NCBI RefSeq assembly: GCF_020524485.1
Contig: NZ_JAIVLF010000004.1
Location: 496,001-560,000 of the forward strand
DNA: 64,000 bases
Origin: Novosphingobium profundi
GTDB taxonomy: Bacteria; Pseudomonadota; Alphaproteobacteria; Sphingomonadales; Sphingomonadaceae
Reading direction: 5' to 3'
The translations under genes and the position numbers were made by a program. The notes under the pieces are model-generated. The model searched no databases, was not told the DNA's origin, and was given only the letters and a program-made list of their open reading frames with translations. Positions 48,178 through 56,240 of the stretch are shown here, piece by piece; position 1 is the stretch's first letter, and each line of letters begins with the position of its first letter.

Positions 48178-49592
48178 AGGCAGGCCGCTAGCGCAGCCGG
48201 TATCGTTTCGGCAAGCTGCGATGCGGTGAAAGGCTTGGGCGCCAGCCGCGCGGCCTCGCCGTGGAGCCACACGCCCTCGCACGCCGCCGCGAACGGATCG
48301 AGGCCTGTCGCAAGGCGGCTGGCGATGGTGCCCGCGAGCACGTCGCCGGTGCCTGCGGTCGAGAGCCAGGCCGAGGCGCGCGGTGCGCAGGCCAACTCTC
48401 CCTCCGGCCCGGCGATCACCGTGTCCGGCCCCTTGGCGACAATCACCATGCCACTCGCGCGGGCCAGCGCCACGGCGCGTTCGATACGCGTGGTGCCCTC
48501 CTCGCACGTAAACGCGCGTTCGAGCGCGACCAGTTCGCCCTCGTGCGGGGTGGCAATGACAGGTGCGCTGCGCTCGGCGAGAAGGCGCGGTCCCAGCAGC
48601 ACCAGCGCATCGGCGTCAAGGACAACGGGCACCGGATCGGCCAGCGCGATGGCCAATCGTTCCCGCGCCGCGCCGTCGCGGCCAAGGCCCGGGCCGACCA
48701 GGATCGCGGCGTTGCGGTGGTCGGAGAGAAGCTCCGAAACAGGTCCGGTTTCGACGACGAGGTCGCTCGGGCAGTTGCGCTTGTCGGCGGCGAAGAGCTT
48801 GACGTAGCCCGCCCCTGCGCCTTGCGCGGCGGTGCTCGCAAGGATCGCCGCGCCCGGCATCGCGCCGCCCACGACCGCAAGCAGCCCGCGCGTGTACTTG
48901 TGCGCGTCGGCCGGGGGCGCAGCAATCTCGGGCCGCGCGATGGCCTGCGCGGCGTCCTCAACAGGCGTCACGCCGATGGGCACGAGGCGCAGGGCCCCCA
49001 TGCGCGCGCTCGCGGGCATCAGGAAGTGCGCGAACTTCCAGGCGCCAAGCGCGAGGGTCAGGGTGTAGGCGGGCAGGTCCTCGTTCAGGAGCAGGCCGGA
49101 ATCGGATGCGATACCGCTTGGCATATCGACCGCGACCGCCTTGGCGTGGCGCGCGGCAAGCCGGGTGACGAGATCCCGGTGCGCGTCCTCCAGCGGGCGC
49201 GAAAGGCCGCTGCCAAACAGGCAATCAACGAAGACCTCGCCGCGCGGAAGATCGCCCTCACCCTCGTGCACCTCACCCTGGTAGAGCGCGCGGGCGGTCT
49301 TCGCCGCCTCGGTTGTGGGCGCCATCGGCGCAATGACCACGACCTTGCCGCCGCGCCGACGCAGGCTTTCAGCGATGACATAGCCGTCCCCGCCGTTGTT
49401 GCCCGGCCCGCACAGCACGCTCACCGCATTGCCGCCCGAAACGCGCCAGACCCAGGCGGCCGCGCCCTGCCCGGCCCGCTGCATCAGTTCATCGACCGAA
49501 ATGCCGTCAGCGATCAGCGCTTCTTCGGCGGCGCGCATCTGCGCAACGGTCAGGATCTGGTCGGAGGAGGCGTAAGTATCAACGTGGGTCAT
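48174..49592 (-). CDS. nnrD: Bifunctional NAD(P)H-hydrate repair enzyme
   Basis: Encodes 472 residues. The N-terminal YjeF_N epimerase domain (about 1-210) has VLCGPGNNGGDGYVIAESL near 60, and the C-terminal ADP/ATP-dependent dehydratase domain has PHEGELVALE near 355 and the anion-hole GTGDVLAGTIAS near 420. Together they repair damaged hydrated NADH and NADPH. It overlaps the small lipoprotein gene upstream by 14 bases and the methyltransferase downstream by 4. Confidence 0.94.
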   Translation of the reverse strand: MTHVDTYASSDQILTVAQMRAAEEALIADGISVDELMQRAGQGAAAWVWRVSGGNAVSVLCGPGNNGGDGYVIAESLRRRGGKVVVIAPMAPTTEAAKTARALYQGEVHEGEGDLPRGEVFVDCLFGSGLSRPLEDAHRDLVTRLAARHAKAVAVDMPSGIASDSGLLLNEDLPAYTLTLALGAWKFAHFLMPASARMGALRLVPIGVTPVEDAAQAIARPEIAAPPADAHKYTRGLLAVVGGAMPGAAILASTAAQGAGAGYVKLFAADKRNCPSDLVVETGPVSELLSDHRNAAILVGPGLGRDGAARERLAIALADPVPVVLDADALVLLGPRLLAERSAPVIATPHEGELVALERAFTCEEGTTRIERAVALARASGMVIVAKGPDTVIAGPEGELACAPRASAWLSTAGTGDVLAGTIASRLATGLDPFAAACEGVWLHGEAARLAPKPFTASQLAETIPAALAACL

Positions 49593-49968
49593 GGCTCTTC
49601 ATTGTCACCGGAAAGAGATAGCGGTCGGTCCCCAGCGTCACTTCCATCCGGTCCTCGCCCAGCCGCGCGACGATGGCGTCCGCCCCGTCACTGGGGGCAA
49701 GGCCCGATCCATCGGTCTGGACATCGAAGCGGCGAAAGCCCCCGTCGGGGTGGCGCACGACGAGGGTCAGCACACCGCCGCGCACCACGCGCTCGACCGC
49801 GCAGACGGGTTTGAGCTCTGTCGCCCCCGCCAGCGCGCAGGGGATGTGCTCCTCGCCCTCGGCCACCTCGGGCGGCGTATCGGAGGAGGAACAGGCCGCG
49901 AGCCCGCCCACGGCAAGCAGCAGGGCAATCATGCCCCTGCCGCCTGCCCTGGACCGGCTGCGTGCCAT
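49579..49968 (-). CDS. Putative lipoprotein
   Basis: Encodes 129 residues. I choose the ATG at 49968 because it gives a basic n-region (MARSRSRAGGRG), a hydrophobic stretch and the lipobox LAAC; the ATG at 49932 lacks a positively charged start. Predicted lipidation is at Cys26. The mature domain is a small beta-rich module of unknown family containing 'LTLVVRHPDGGFRRFDVQ'. It starts 11 bases after ilvD and overlaps nnrD by 14 bases, so it is part of that operon. Confidence 0.68.
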   Translation of the reverse strand: MARSRSRAGGRGMIALLLAVGGLAACSSSDTPPEVAEGEEHIPCALAGATELKPVCAVERVVRGGVLTLVVRHPDGGFRRFDVQTDGSGLAPSDGADAIVARLGEDRMEVTLGTDRYLFPVTMKSHDPR

Positions 49969-49979
49969 GCCCGCCCTGC

Positions 49980-51836
49980 TCAGCCGCGCTTGAGCTGGGT
50001 GACGTCGCGCACCGCGCCCTTGGCGGCGCTGGTGGTCATCGCGGCGTAGGCCTGGAGTGCGGCCGAGACCTTGCGCTTGCGCGGGTGGACCGGCGACCAG
50101 GCCTCCGGCCCGCGGGCGTCCTGCGTGGCGCGGCGCGCGGCCATTTCCTCGTCGCTCACCATCAGGTTGATCGTGCGGTTGGGGATGTCGATCTCGATCG
50201 TGTCGCCGTTCTCGACAAGGCCGATCTCCCCGCCCTCGGCCGCCTCGGGCGAGACGTGGCCGATGGAGAGGCCCGAAGTGCCGCCCGAGAAGCGCCCATC
50301 GGTGAGGAGCGCGCAGGCCTTACCCAGGCCCTTCGACTTGAGGTAGCTCGTCGGGTAGAGCATTTCTTGCATGCCCGGCCCGCCGCGCGGACCTTCATAG
50401 CGGATCACGACAACGTCGTTTTCCTTGACCTGGCCGCCCAGGATCCCCGCGACAGCCGCGTCCTGGCTTTCGTAGACGCGCGCGGTGCCCGTGAACTTGA
50501 GGATGCTCTCGTCCACGCCCGCCGTCTTCACGATGCAGCCATCGCGCGCGATGTTGCCGAACAGGACCGCAATGCCGCCATCCTGGCTGAAGGCGTGCTC
50601 CTTCGAACGGATCACGCCGCCTTCGCGGTCAAGGTCCAGTTCCTTCCAGCGGTTGGCCTGGCTGAACGCGGTCTGCGTCGGCACGCCGCCGGGCGCAGCC
50701 TTGTAGAAGTTCTGCACGCTTTCATCATTCGTGCGGCTGATGTCCCAGCGGTTGAGCGCATCGCCCAACGTCCGGGCATGTACGGTCGGGCAATCCGAGT
50801 GCAGCAGGCCCGCGCGGTCAAGCTGGCCCAGGATCGCCATGATGCCGCCGGCCCGGTGCACGTCCTCCATGTGGACGTCGGCCTTCGCGGGCGCGACCTT
50901 GGAGAGGCAGGGCACCTGGCGCGAGAGACGGTCGATGTCGGCCATGGTAAAGTCGACGCCCGCTTCCACGGCGGCGGCCAGAAGGTGCAGAACGGTGTTG
51001 GTCGAACCGCCCATCGCGATATCGAGGCTCATCGCGTTCTCGAAGGCCTTGAAGCTGGCGATGGTGCGCGGCAGGACGCTCTCGTCCTCCTGCTCGTAGT
51101 AGCGCTGGCACAGGTCCACGGCGAGACGGCCCGCTTCCTTGAACAGGCGTTCGCGGTCGGCGTGAGTGGCGAGCGTCGAGCCATTGCCCGGCAGCGAAAG
51201 GCCCAGCGCCTCGGTCAGGCAGTTCATCGAGTTGGCGGTGAACATGCCCGAGCACGATCCGCAGGTCGGGCAGGCTGAACGCTCGATCGCAGCGACTTCC
51301 TCGTCGGAGTAGCTCTCATCGGCCGCCGCGACCATCGCATCGACGAGGTCGAGCGCGGTTTCCTTGCCCTTCAGCGTCACCTTGCCCGCTTCCATCGGGC
51401 CGCCCGAGACGAAGACAACGGGGATGTTAATGCGCATTGCGGCCATCAGCATGCCCGGCGTGATCTTGTCGCAGTTGGAGATGCAGACCATGGCATCGGC
51501 GCAGTGCGCGTTGACCATGTACTCCACGCTGTCGGCGATGAGGTCGCGGCTGGGCAGCGAATAGAGCATGCCGTCGTGGCCCATGGCGATGCCGTCATCG
51601 ACCGCGATGGTGTTGAATTCCTTGGCGACGCCGCCCGCATCCTCGATCTCGCGCGCGACCAGCTGGCCCAGGTCCTTGAGGTGAACGTGGCCCGGCACGA
51701 ACTGCGTGAACGAGTTGACGACAGCGATGATCGGCTTGCCGAAGTCGCCATCCTTCATGCCGGTCGCACGCCACAGGCCACGCGCGCCTGCCATGTTGCG
51801 GCCGTGGGTCGACGTGCGGGAACGAAAGGCGGGCAT
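49980..51836 (-). CDS. ilvD: Dihydroxy-acid dehydratase
   Basis: Encodes 618 residues. Cysteine ligands of the iron-sulphur cluster lie in CDKITPGML near 124 and CGSCSGMF near 196, and the C-terminal [20 protein letters not shown] motif closes the fold. It makes the 2-keto acids of valine and isoleucine synthesis. It is the first gene of a minus-strand unit of four. No leader peptide or T-box-like attenuator is evident in the 200 bases upstream. Confidence 0.97.
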   Translation of the reverse strand: MPAFRSRTSTHGRNMAGARGLWRATGMKDGDFGKPIIAVVNSFTQFVPGHVHLKDLGQLVAREIEDAGGVAKEFNTIAVDDGIAMGHDGMLYSLPSRDLIADSVEYMVNAHCADAMVCISNCDKITPGMLMAAMRINIPVVFVSGGPMEAGKVTLKGKETALDLVDAMVAAADESYSDEEVAAIERSACPTCGSCSGMFTANSMNCLTEALGLSLPGNGSTLATHADRERLFKEAGRLAVDLCQRYYEQEDESVLPRTIASFKAFENAMSLDIAMGGSTNTVLHLLAAAVEAGVDFTMADIDRLSRQVPCLSKVAPAKADVHMEDVHRAGGIMAILGQLDRAGLLHSDCPTVHARTLGDALNRWDISRTNDESVQNFYKAAPGGVPTQTAFSQANRWKELDLDREGGVIRSKEHAFSQDGGIAVLFGNIARDGCIVKTAGVDESILKFTGTARVYESQDAAVAGILGGQVKENDVVVIRYEGPRGGPGMQEMLYPTSYLKSKGLGKACALLTDGRFSGGTSGLSIGHVSPEAAEGGEIGLVENGDTIEIDIPNRTINLMVSDEEMAARRATQDARGPEAWSPVHPRKRKVSAALQAYAAMTTSAAKGAVRDVTQLKRG

Positions 51837-52033
51837 GGGTACACTCCGAAAGGTCTGGCCAGCTGCCTGGCCGTGAGGTCTGGTTTTTGCGCGCCGAGAC
51901 GTTTTCCCGCGCGCGGATCATGTGGCGCCCCTACGCCAAAAGGTGGAGCGCCGAAAGGCATAAAATTTCACACAAAGGGCCAACGGCTTGCCGGATCGTA
52001 CCCAAGCCCCCTTACCACCACCGGGCTCCGCGC

Positions 52034-52612
52034 CTAGTCCTCGGGCGCGTCCCCGAAGCGGTTGGGGCCCTCCGTCCCAGGCAGCGCCAGGAAGATCAGC
52101 AGCGTTGCCAACGCGCCCAAGTAGCCCAGGTTCGACAGCATCAGGAGCGCGAAGCTACCAAATCCCGGCACCTCTCCCTGCCGCGCGGCGGAAAACAACG
52201 GATAACTGGGAGCAAGGCCCATGACATAGAATGGAACCGGAAGGAGCGCCCAGCGACCCGTGCGGTTGCCGTCATGGAGCCGCCGCACCACCGCCGCGCC
52301 GAGCAGGAATACCGCAATCAGCGTCGCGACGGCCCCCAGGGTGAGCACCGCGTCCATGTCGGGCATGAATTCGGGGTGCGCCCCCTCGATCTCGATGCGC
52401 ACGTGCCCCGGCCCGCGCGAAATCGTCGAGCTTTCGGGATGCTTGAGGGCAAAGCGCTCCATGCGCACGAACGTGGCGGAGAAGATCGGCACGGCCACTG
52501 CAGCGCCAAACGCGACAAGGCCCGCAGCGACTAGCGCGAACCACAGCCAGAAGCTGCGCTGCCCCTCACGCCCGGAAAGGCGCGCCAGGTTGCGAATATG
52601 ATAGGCTATCAT
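52034..52612 (-). CDS. DUF805 family membrane protein
   Basis: Encodes 192 residues from the ATG at 52612, with GGGGGGGATCC preceding. Four transmembrane segments (about 22-42, 88-108, 117-137 and 155-178) and the HDGNRTGRWAL turn are typical of DUF805 proteins, whose function is unknown. An insertion of about 40 residues with a charged loop (RMERFALKHPESSTISRGPG) separates helix 1 from helix 2. Confidence 0.83.
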   Translation of the reverse strand: MIAYHIRNLARLSGREGQRSFWLWFALVAAGLVAFGAAVAVPIFSATFVRMERFALKHPESSTISRGPGHVRIEIEGAHPEFMPDMDAVLTLGAVATLIAVFLLGAAVVRRLHDGNRTGRWALLPVPFYVMGLAPSYPLFSAARQGEVPGFGSFALLMLSNLGYLGALATLLIFLALPGTEGPNRFGDAPED

Positions 52613-52736
52613 GGATCCCCCCCATCTGATGCAAAGCAAGGTTAGCGCCCCCCGGTTGCACCGTCCAACGCATTCGCATTCCTAGGGAATTTCGCGCATT
52701 TTGCATCGCAACAGATAGTTCGCTATCCTCTCTTTC

Positions 52737-53168
52737 ATGGAACCTGTCGATCGCCTCGTACTGGAACCGGAAGAGCAGGAGTGGCTGGACCTTGCGCGGG
52801 TCTGGATCAAGGGCCACTTCGCCAGCGATCCCGAAGATGCCTATTCTTCGGTCGACGGAAAACTGGCCGTGGTGCGCGCAAACCTCGCGCAAGGCTGGGT
52901 CGGCCCTGACGACACCTGGAAACTGCAGTCGCTGGGCATCGCGATGGGCGATGCGCTGGCGCAGGACCTCATGCTCGACTGGGTGACCATCGACGACGAG
53001 TTCGGGCGCCAGCCCGCGCTGCACTGGCCGGGCACCTCGATCGTGTGCTTTCCCCTCACCATGATCGCCCAGCGCGTCGAAGAGGGGGAGCATGTCGATA
53101 TCGACACCATGTACGAGACGACGCGCGTGCAATTGAACGAAATAGCGTTCTCGGGCGATGTCGAATAG
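52737..53168 (+). CDS. DUF3806 domain protein
   Basis: Encodes 143 residues, cytoplasmic and all-helical/beta. The block LQSLGIAMGDALAQDLMLDW and then DDEFGRQPALHWPGTSIVCF is the DUF3806 signature. Function unknown. The region after it becomes noticeably AT-rich. Confidence 0.8.
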   Translation: MEPVDRLVLEPEEQEWLDLARVWIKGHFASDPEDAYSSVDGKLAVVRANLAQGWVGPDDTWKLQSLGIAMGDALAQDLMLDWVTIDDEFGRQPALHWPGTSIVCFPLTMIAQRVEEGEHVDIDTMYETTRVQLNEIAFSGDVE

Positions 53169-53188
53169 GCATTGCGATACACAGGCAC

Positions 53189-53216
53189 TTGTATTTTCGC
53201 ATGCTTCGTGTATAGA
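53189..53216 (+). promoter_or_regulatory. Possible sigma70-type promoter
   Basis: TTGTAT and TATAGA are separated by 16 bases in an AT-rich patch. A transcript from here would run toward 53303 and the small genes. Confidence 0.3.
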
Positions 53217-53302
53217 TGGGGCCAAGTCGCCAATAATCGCGGTGACGATTGCCGAGACATCTCACGATTTCGGCTTTCCCCTCTCGCCAGTTGAATTTGC
53301 CC

Positions 53303-53330
53303 AGGAGCTTGGCTCCTCGCAGAGTTTTTT
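53303..53330 (+). terminator. Weak terminator-like hairpin
   Basis: AGGAGC-TTG-GCTCCT followed, 7 bases later, by T6. The gap between stem and T run makes it a poor terminator. Confidence 0.3.
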
Positions 53331-53624
53331 ATCTGCCACGGCAACCACTTGGCGACAGACGCGTTCACAACACGCCGGAGCCTGATCCACCCGGACGGCT
53401 CCACCTTCCAGCGGACGTTCCGACGGTTTGCTCAGCGCCTTGCGCGCCCCGCCTCGCCAGATGGGTCCATCCCGGTCCGGCTCGGGGTTGCCAAGGCCTT
53501 GCGAACAGGCTGTCATCCAAACGACCGCAAAGGCCGTTACAACGTCTTTGAAGACACCCGCGCCCGAACCGGCGCACAGACCATTGAAGAAGGAGGCAGG
53601 ACGAACCTGCCGCACGAAACGAAT

Positions 53625-53777
53625 ATGAAGTACAAGAACATGCACCTTGAGAGGAATCCCGCCCTGCCCCACCACCGCGCGATGGTTCGCGCCAGTGCGG
53701 CGCAGGACACCAAGGGCAGCCCCGCGCTGATCCCGACATCCGAACTCCAGCGGCTCGTTGCCGGGATGGTGGACTGA
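53625..53777 (+). CDS. Possible small protein, 50 residues
   Basis: A frame from ATG 53625 to TGA 53777 encodes 50 residues (MKYKNMHLERNPALPHH... ending LQRLVAGMVD). Nearly all third positions are G or C, as in neighbouring genes. The only good Shine-Dalgarno sequence (AAGGAGG at 53590) is about 30 bases upstream, where a CTG might be used instead. It lies 76 bases before the next small gene. Confidence 0.4.
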   Translation: MKYKNMHLERNPALPHHRAMVRASAAQDTKGSPALIPTSELQRLVAGMVD

Positions 53778-53853
53778 TCAGGTCCAGCACCTGCCCGACC
53801 GGCCCGAACCGCTTCATCCGCCCATCCCGCCCCACCAACCAGGAGAACACGAC

Positions 53854-54084
53854 ATGGACCTCAACAAGGCCTACGCCGCGCACCAGCGCGCCCTGATGGC
53901 GGCGGGCATGGCCACTGACCCGCAGGCGCGCCGTGAACGCCTCGCCGATGCCGCGCGTATCGCCACGCGCATCGGCAGCTTCCAGCAGGACCTCGGCGCG
54001 GCCGCGGCCCAGGCTTGGATGCACACGCCCTGCGCCGCCCCTGCAAAACTCGAAGCCGGTCCGCACAGCGCCGCCGCGCGCTGA
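53854..54084 (+). CDS. Small conserved protein, 76 residues
   Basis: Encodes 76 residues from ATG 53854, preceded by AGGAG at 8-9 bases. It is helical (MDLNKAYAAHQRALMAAGMA, then ADAARIATRIGSFQQDLGAA), of the sort I recall as small sphingomonad hypothetical proteins. A strong terminator follows at 54198, which supports a real transcript. Function unknown. Confidence 0.7.
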   Translation: MDLNKAYAAHQRALMAAGMATDPQARRERLADAARIATRIGSFQQDLGAAAAQAWMHTPCAAPAKLEAGPHSAAAR

Positions 54085-54197
54085 GGGCGACAGGCACACC
54101 GCCCCGACAATCGAGCTCGGCAGAGAGTTGGCAGGCCCAGACGCCTTGCCTTCTTCCCGAGCGGCATAGCCGAGGCCGTCGAACCCGCCATGAAGTG

Positions 54198-54231
54198 AGG
54201 CGCCGGAAGCTTGGCTTCCCGGCGCCTTTTT
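54198..54231 (+). terminator. Terminator after the 76-residue gene
   Basis: AGGCGCCGG-AAGC and GCTTCCCGGCGCCT form a strong stem ending in T5, 113 bases after the stop at 54084. Confidence 0.85.
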
Positions 54232-54341
54232 CATGCGCGCCTGGCGACCCGTTTCGACCCGCACCTGCCCCGGCTGCCATCATCCCCGCGAAGACGAGGA
54301 TCGGGAACCTGGCGGCTGCAGGGCGCCCCCAAGGGTTGTCA

Positions 54342-54420
54342 TTCAGAAGGTTATTCCGAGGGCCATCCCCGTCGGGCTTCCGGACTTGTGAACTCAGTCC
54401 ACGCACGCAATCGCCGCCGG
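54342..54420 (+). repeat. Dispersed palindromic element, degenerate copy (R4')
   Basis: Starts CAGAAGGTTATTCCGAGGGC like the left ends of R6 and R4, but the second arm reads CCCCGTCGG so hairpin 1 is broken, and only traces of the following GGCTCCCC-like spacer can be followed. Confidence 0.55.
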
Positions 54421-54475
54421 GATACGTAAGTCCGCCGTTCTTCCCACACGAATGGAGGCAGCCTACTTCGGAAAA

Positions 54476-54575
54476 CGGGCGCCCTCGCCTTGTACGGCCA
54501 AGGTCGCGCGAACAAAGTGCGCGAGACACTATGGGGAGCCCGAGGGCGATGGCCCTCGGAATCATCCCTTCATTT
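54476..54575 (-). repeat. Dispersed palindromic element, copy R4 (partial)
   Basis: Hairpin 1 CCGAGGGC-GATG-GCCCTCGG is perfect at 54540-54559 and lies 32 bases beyond the stop of the minus-strand gene at 54592. Hairpin 2 has decayed and hairpin 3 is absent. Confidence 0.75.
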
Positions 54576-54591
54576 CCAGCCCCCGCCTCTG

Positions 54592-55326
54592 TCAGGCAAT
54601 CTCGAGAGCCACCTGGTTGCACACCCGGATGAGGCGTTCGGCCCATTGTGCCTGCCCCTGCTCGTCCGAAATCAGGTCCTGCCGGATCTCGAGATAGAGG
54701 TAGGGGCGCCCTTCGCTTTCGACGTGGCGTTCGATGGCCGCGTTATAGATCTTGCCCGAATAGGGCTCCTGATCGCCGACGATGAGGCCCTCTTCCTCGA
54801 ACAGGCGCGTGGCGATGCGCGCACCGCGATCGTCCGCATCGTAGAGAACCCCGCAATGCCAGGGGCGGGTCTCGTCGGGCTTCGTCGCCATCTGCGGGGT
54901 AAAGCTGTGCAGGATCAGTGTGAGCTGGGGCGGCTGCTCGTTGAGGAGCGCGGTCAGCGCGTCGTGGAAGGGATGGTGGAAGCGCGCGAGGCGCGCCTCG
55001 CGGTCGATGCCGACATTGCCCGGAATAGCCGAACCATCGCTCGTCTCGGGGATCGCGGCGGGATCGTCCACGGTGCGGTTGGTGTCGCAGACAAGGCGGC
55101 TGACATTGCCCAGCAGCGCAGCCGTGCCAGGCCGTGCGCACATGCGCTCGGCAATCCCTGCAACGCCGATGTCGATGGCGATGTGCTCGTCCATCAGCTC
55201 GGGCGCGATGCCCAGGTCAATGTCGCCGGGCACGCGGTTCGAGGCGTGATCGGCAACGACAAGGATGCCCCCGAAGCGGGGCGTGCCGACGATGCGGTAG
55301 CTTTCGGTCTCGGTCGTGGTCTGCAT
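54592..55326 (-). CDS. N-formylglutamate amidohydrolase family protein
   Basis: Encodes 244 residues. The family blocks are LVVADHASNRVP near 24, DEHIAIDIG near 47, VCDTNRTVDDP near 79, HHPFHDALT near 118, LILHSFTP near 137 and PYLYLEIRQDLI near 215. These fit the HutG-like N-formylglutamate/N-formimino amidohydrolase superfamily, zinc-dependent and cytoplasmic. Without other hut genes nearby a role in histidine use is not shown. It starts 9 bases beyond ispE on the same strand. Confidence 0.87.
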   Translation of the reverse strand: MQTTTETESYRIVGTPRFGGILVVADHASNRVPGDIDLGIAPELMDEHIAIDIGVAGIAERMCARPGTAALLGNVSRLVCDTNRTVDDPAAIPETSDGSAIPGNVGIDREARLARFHHPFHDALTALLNEQPPQLTLILHSFTPQMATKPDETRPWHCGVLYDADDRGARIATRLFEEEGLIVGDQEPYSGKIYNAAIERHVESEGRPYLYLEIRQDLISDEQGQAQWAERLIRVCNQVALEIA

Positions 55327-55335
55327 GGGACCGTC

Positions 55336-56160
55336 CTAACGCAGCTTGCCCGCCATTTGCCACCAGCCACGATGTGATTGCGCTAGTTTTTCCGCCGCTT
55401 CGTCGCGCGCGTCGACGCTGTCGTAGAGCGCAAAGCAGGTCGCGCCCGAGCCGGACATGCGCGCCAGGAAAGGCGCCGTCGCCTCCAGCGCAGCCAGCAC
55501 GTCGCCAATCACGGGGCAAATTTCCAAGGCGGGGCCTTCCAGGTCATTACGGCCTGCAAGGGCAATTGCGCGTAAGGAGCCTTCGCTTGGCATGGCGCCC
55601 CGGTCCACGCCGTCCCAGGCCTTGAACACAGGCCCTGTCGGCACCGCCTCGCGCGGGTTCACAAGGAGCACCGGACAGCCCGCCAGATCGTTTTCGGCGA
55701 CTTCGGCAAGATCGGTGCCCGTGCCCGTCCCGATGCAGGCGCGCGAGAGAACGCAGGCGGGTACGTCCGCGCCCAGCTTTGCCGCGCGCGCGTGCCAGTC
55801 TTCGGGCAAACCGTGCGCGCGCTCGACCATGCGGAACACCGCGCCTGCATCGGCTGACCCGCCGCCCAGCCCGGCCGCGACCGGCAGGCGCTTTTCCAGC
55901 GTCACCGCCCAGCCGCCCTTCCCCCCGGCGCCATGCGGCAAGGCGCCCAGCGCCTGCGCGACGATGTTGTCGAACGGATTGGTGAGACCACCGACGAACT
56001 CGCCGCGCACTTCCAGCAGGTCCTCGCCCGCCGGGGTGGCCGCAAGCCGGTCGCCATCGTCGACGAAGGCGAAGAGCGTCTCCAGTTCGTGGTAGCCGTC
56101 CTCGCGGCGACGGCGCACGTGGAGGGCAAGGTTGATCTTGGCGTAGGCGGTTTCGTTCAT
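55336..56160 (-). CDS. ispE: 4-diphosphocytidyl-2-C-methyl-D-erythritol kinase
   Basis: Encodes 274 residues of the GHMP kinase family. The N-terminal AYAKINLALHVRRRREDGYH carries the substrate-binding Lys, and the ATP-binding loop VAAGLGGGSADAGA is near residue 95, with SGSGATCF near 245. It performs the fourth step of the non-mevalonate isoprenoid pathway. The start at 56160 is preceded by AGGAG four bases away, and this site is inside a hairpin (see 56162-56210). It is followed 9 bases later by the amidohydrolase-like gene. Confidence 0.94.
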   Translation of the reverse strand: MNETAYAKINLALHVRRRREDGYHELETLFAFVDDGDRLAATPAGEDLLEVRGEFVGGLTNPFDNIVAQALGALPHGAGGKGGWAVTLEKRLPVAAGLGGGSADAGAVFRMVERAHGLPEDWHARAAKLGADVPACVLSRACIGTGTGTDLAEVAENDLAGCPVLLVNPREAVPTGPVFKAWDGVDRGAMPSEGSLRAIALAGRNDLEGPALEICPVIGDVLAALEATAPFLARMSGSGATCFALYDSVDARDEAAEKLAQSHRGWWQMAGKLR

Positions 56161-56161
56161 G

Positions 56162-56210
56162 GCTCCTGTCCCTGAAACGACAGGAGCGCCGGGGCAAGCC
56201 CCGACGCTCC
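56162..56210 (-). promoter_or_regulatory. Competing hairpins over the ispE ribosome binding site
   Basis: Hairpin A (56183-56210) pairs GGAGCG/CGCTCC and CGGGGC/GCCCCG around AA, with one mismatch. Hairpin B (56162-56187) pairs GCTCCTGTC with GACAGGAGC around CCTGAAAC, and its GACAGGAGC arm includes the Shine-Dalgarno AGGAG on the ispE strand. The arms overlap by GCTCC/GGAGC, so A and B cannot form together. This could be a conditional terminator or translation switch, or simply an intergenic terminator of etf-QO. Confidence 0.5.
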
Positions 56211-56240
56211 ACAATCGTCCGTCATCCGGCAAAAGCCCGA

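Larger units (their letters stand above)
53169..53624. other. Intergenic region with a possible promoter and terminator-like hairpin
   Basis: About 456 bases. The first 150 are AT-richer than the surroundings. It holds a sigma70-like promoter pair (53189 and 53211), a weak terminator-like hairpin at 53303-53330 and GC-richer sequence leading to the small genes. A plus-strand frame of 75 codons beginning at 53158 is open here but its third positions are not GC-rich, so I do not call it. Confidence 0.45.
54232..54591. other. Intergenic region with two repeat copies
   Basis: About 360 bases without a gene. It contains a degenerate REP-like stretch at 54279-54309, a decayed repeat copy (54342-54420) and partial copy R4 (54476-54575) in the opposite orientation. 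Confidence 0.6.

Noticed and set aside
51837-52033. Possible attenuator upstream of ilvD
   Set aside because: No leader peptide rich in branched-chain residues and no terminator/antiterminator pair could be found.
53158-53385. 75-codon frame after the DUF3806 gene, overlapping its end
   Set aside because: Third codon positions are about evenly AT and GC, unlike the genes around it, and there is no ribosome binding site; a transferred gene is possible but unsupported.
54279-54309. REP-like CCCGCGAAGACGAGG stretch
   Set aside because: Similar to a widespread alphaproteobacterial CCCGCGAAGGCGGG repeat but too degenerate and single-copy here to call.
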